Shown in pieces: positions 63,919 to 64,000 of a stretch of DNA of 64,000 bases. A program made the translations under genes and the position numbers. The DNA is from CAYZXL01 sp964482435. GTDB lineage: Bacteria; Auribacterota; JABMQX01. Below the pieces are notes generated by a model that was not told the origin of the DNA, searched no databases, and saw only the letters and a list, made by a program, of their open reading frames with translations. Numbering within the stretch: the first letter of the stretch is position 1; each line of letters starts with the position of its first letter. The stretch covers positions 91,173 through 155,172 of the forward strand of contig CAYZXL010000006.1 in the NCBI GenBank assembly GCA_964482435.1, given 5' to 3'.

Positions 63919-64000
63919 GAGGCAATTTGCGCGGGGTGATACCAGGGTAGTGTATTTAGAAGTGTGTAAATTGTGCATAAGGGAAAGAGAAGGGTGTATT

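Overview
The window comes from a high-GC bacterium using the standard code. The most likely affiliation is the PVC group (Planctomycetota, Kiritimatiellota or Verrucomicrobiota) or a neighbouring environmental phylum. The grounds are giant secreted beta-helix proteins with 'SPCIDAG' closing motifs, CotH/lamin-tail/TSP3 proteins, a BlaI-BlaR1 pair with a huge sensor, DUF362 and aldose-epimerase-like genes, and dispersed intergenic hairpin repeats. This is inference from gene content; no rRNA or tRNA gene was found.

Layout. 1-7868 (minus): two related secreted lectin/PKD/discoidin proteins, the first running off the window edge. 8783-14623 (plus): a 1946-residue CotH-kinase protein with lamin-tail domains and calcium-binding repeats. 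14663-15199: an XRE regulator. 15599-26112 (minus): a conserved translation/RNA-processing operon, nusA-infB-DUF503-rbfA-nrnA-truB-ribF-rpsO-pnp followed by a metallo-beta-lactamase-fold hydrolase; rimP and ylxR are missing from their usual places. 26337-39721 (minus): exported beta-helix proteins, a decayed phosphoesterase, a TPR/FG-GAP protein, a transglycosylase-like protein with a metal-binding insert, a zinc metalloprotease and an aldose-epimerase-like enzyme. 40133-46445 (plus): a caspase/gingipain-like exported protein, a class II aldolase, a MNT/HEPN toxin-antitoxin pair, a lipoprotein and a DUF362 protein. 46576-48282 (minus): a thioredoxin-propeller fusion interrupted by an in-frame TGA. 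48721-56324 (plus): a BlaI repressor and a 2404-residue BlaR1-like protein. 56529-63779 (minus): a 2416-residue beta-helix protein.

The strongest discovery candidate is the gene at 46576-48282. Its only interruption is a TGA exactly where the first cysteine of a thioredoxin CxxC motif belongs (W-TGA-G-G-C). It is followed at bacterial SECIS distance by a perfect 6-bp stem with an AGGUU loop. I read it as an exported selenocysteine thioredoxin fused to a seven-bladed propeller. Other unusual items are the BlaR1 fusion carrying two LecA-like lectin domains, a beta-helix, an ExbD-like domain and HEAT-like repeats; beta-helix proteins with one cysteine per coil; a C-terminal domain shared by five exported proteins; and several families of dispersed intergenic repeats, two of which abut promoters.

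How the genes work together. The central operon is housekeeping (transcription elongation, initiation factor, ribosome maturation, RNA decay, FAD synthesis). Most of the rest appears to serve the cell surface: exported adhesins or structural proteins, surface kinase and proteases, and a membrane sensor with its repressor.
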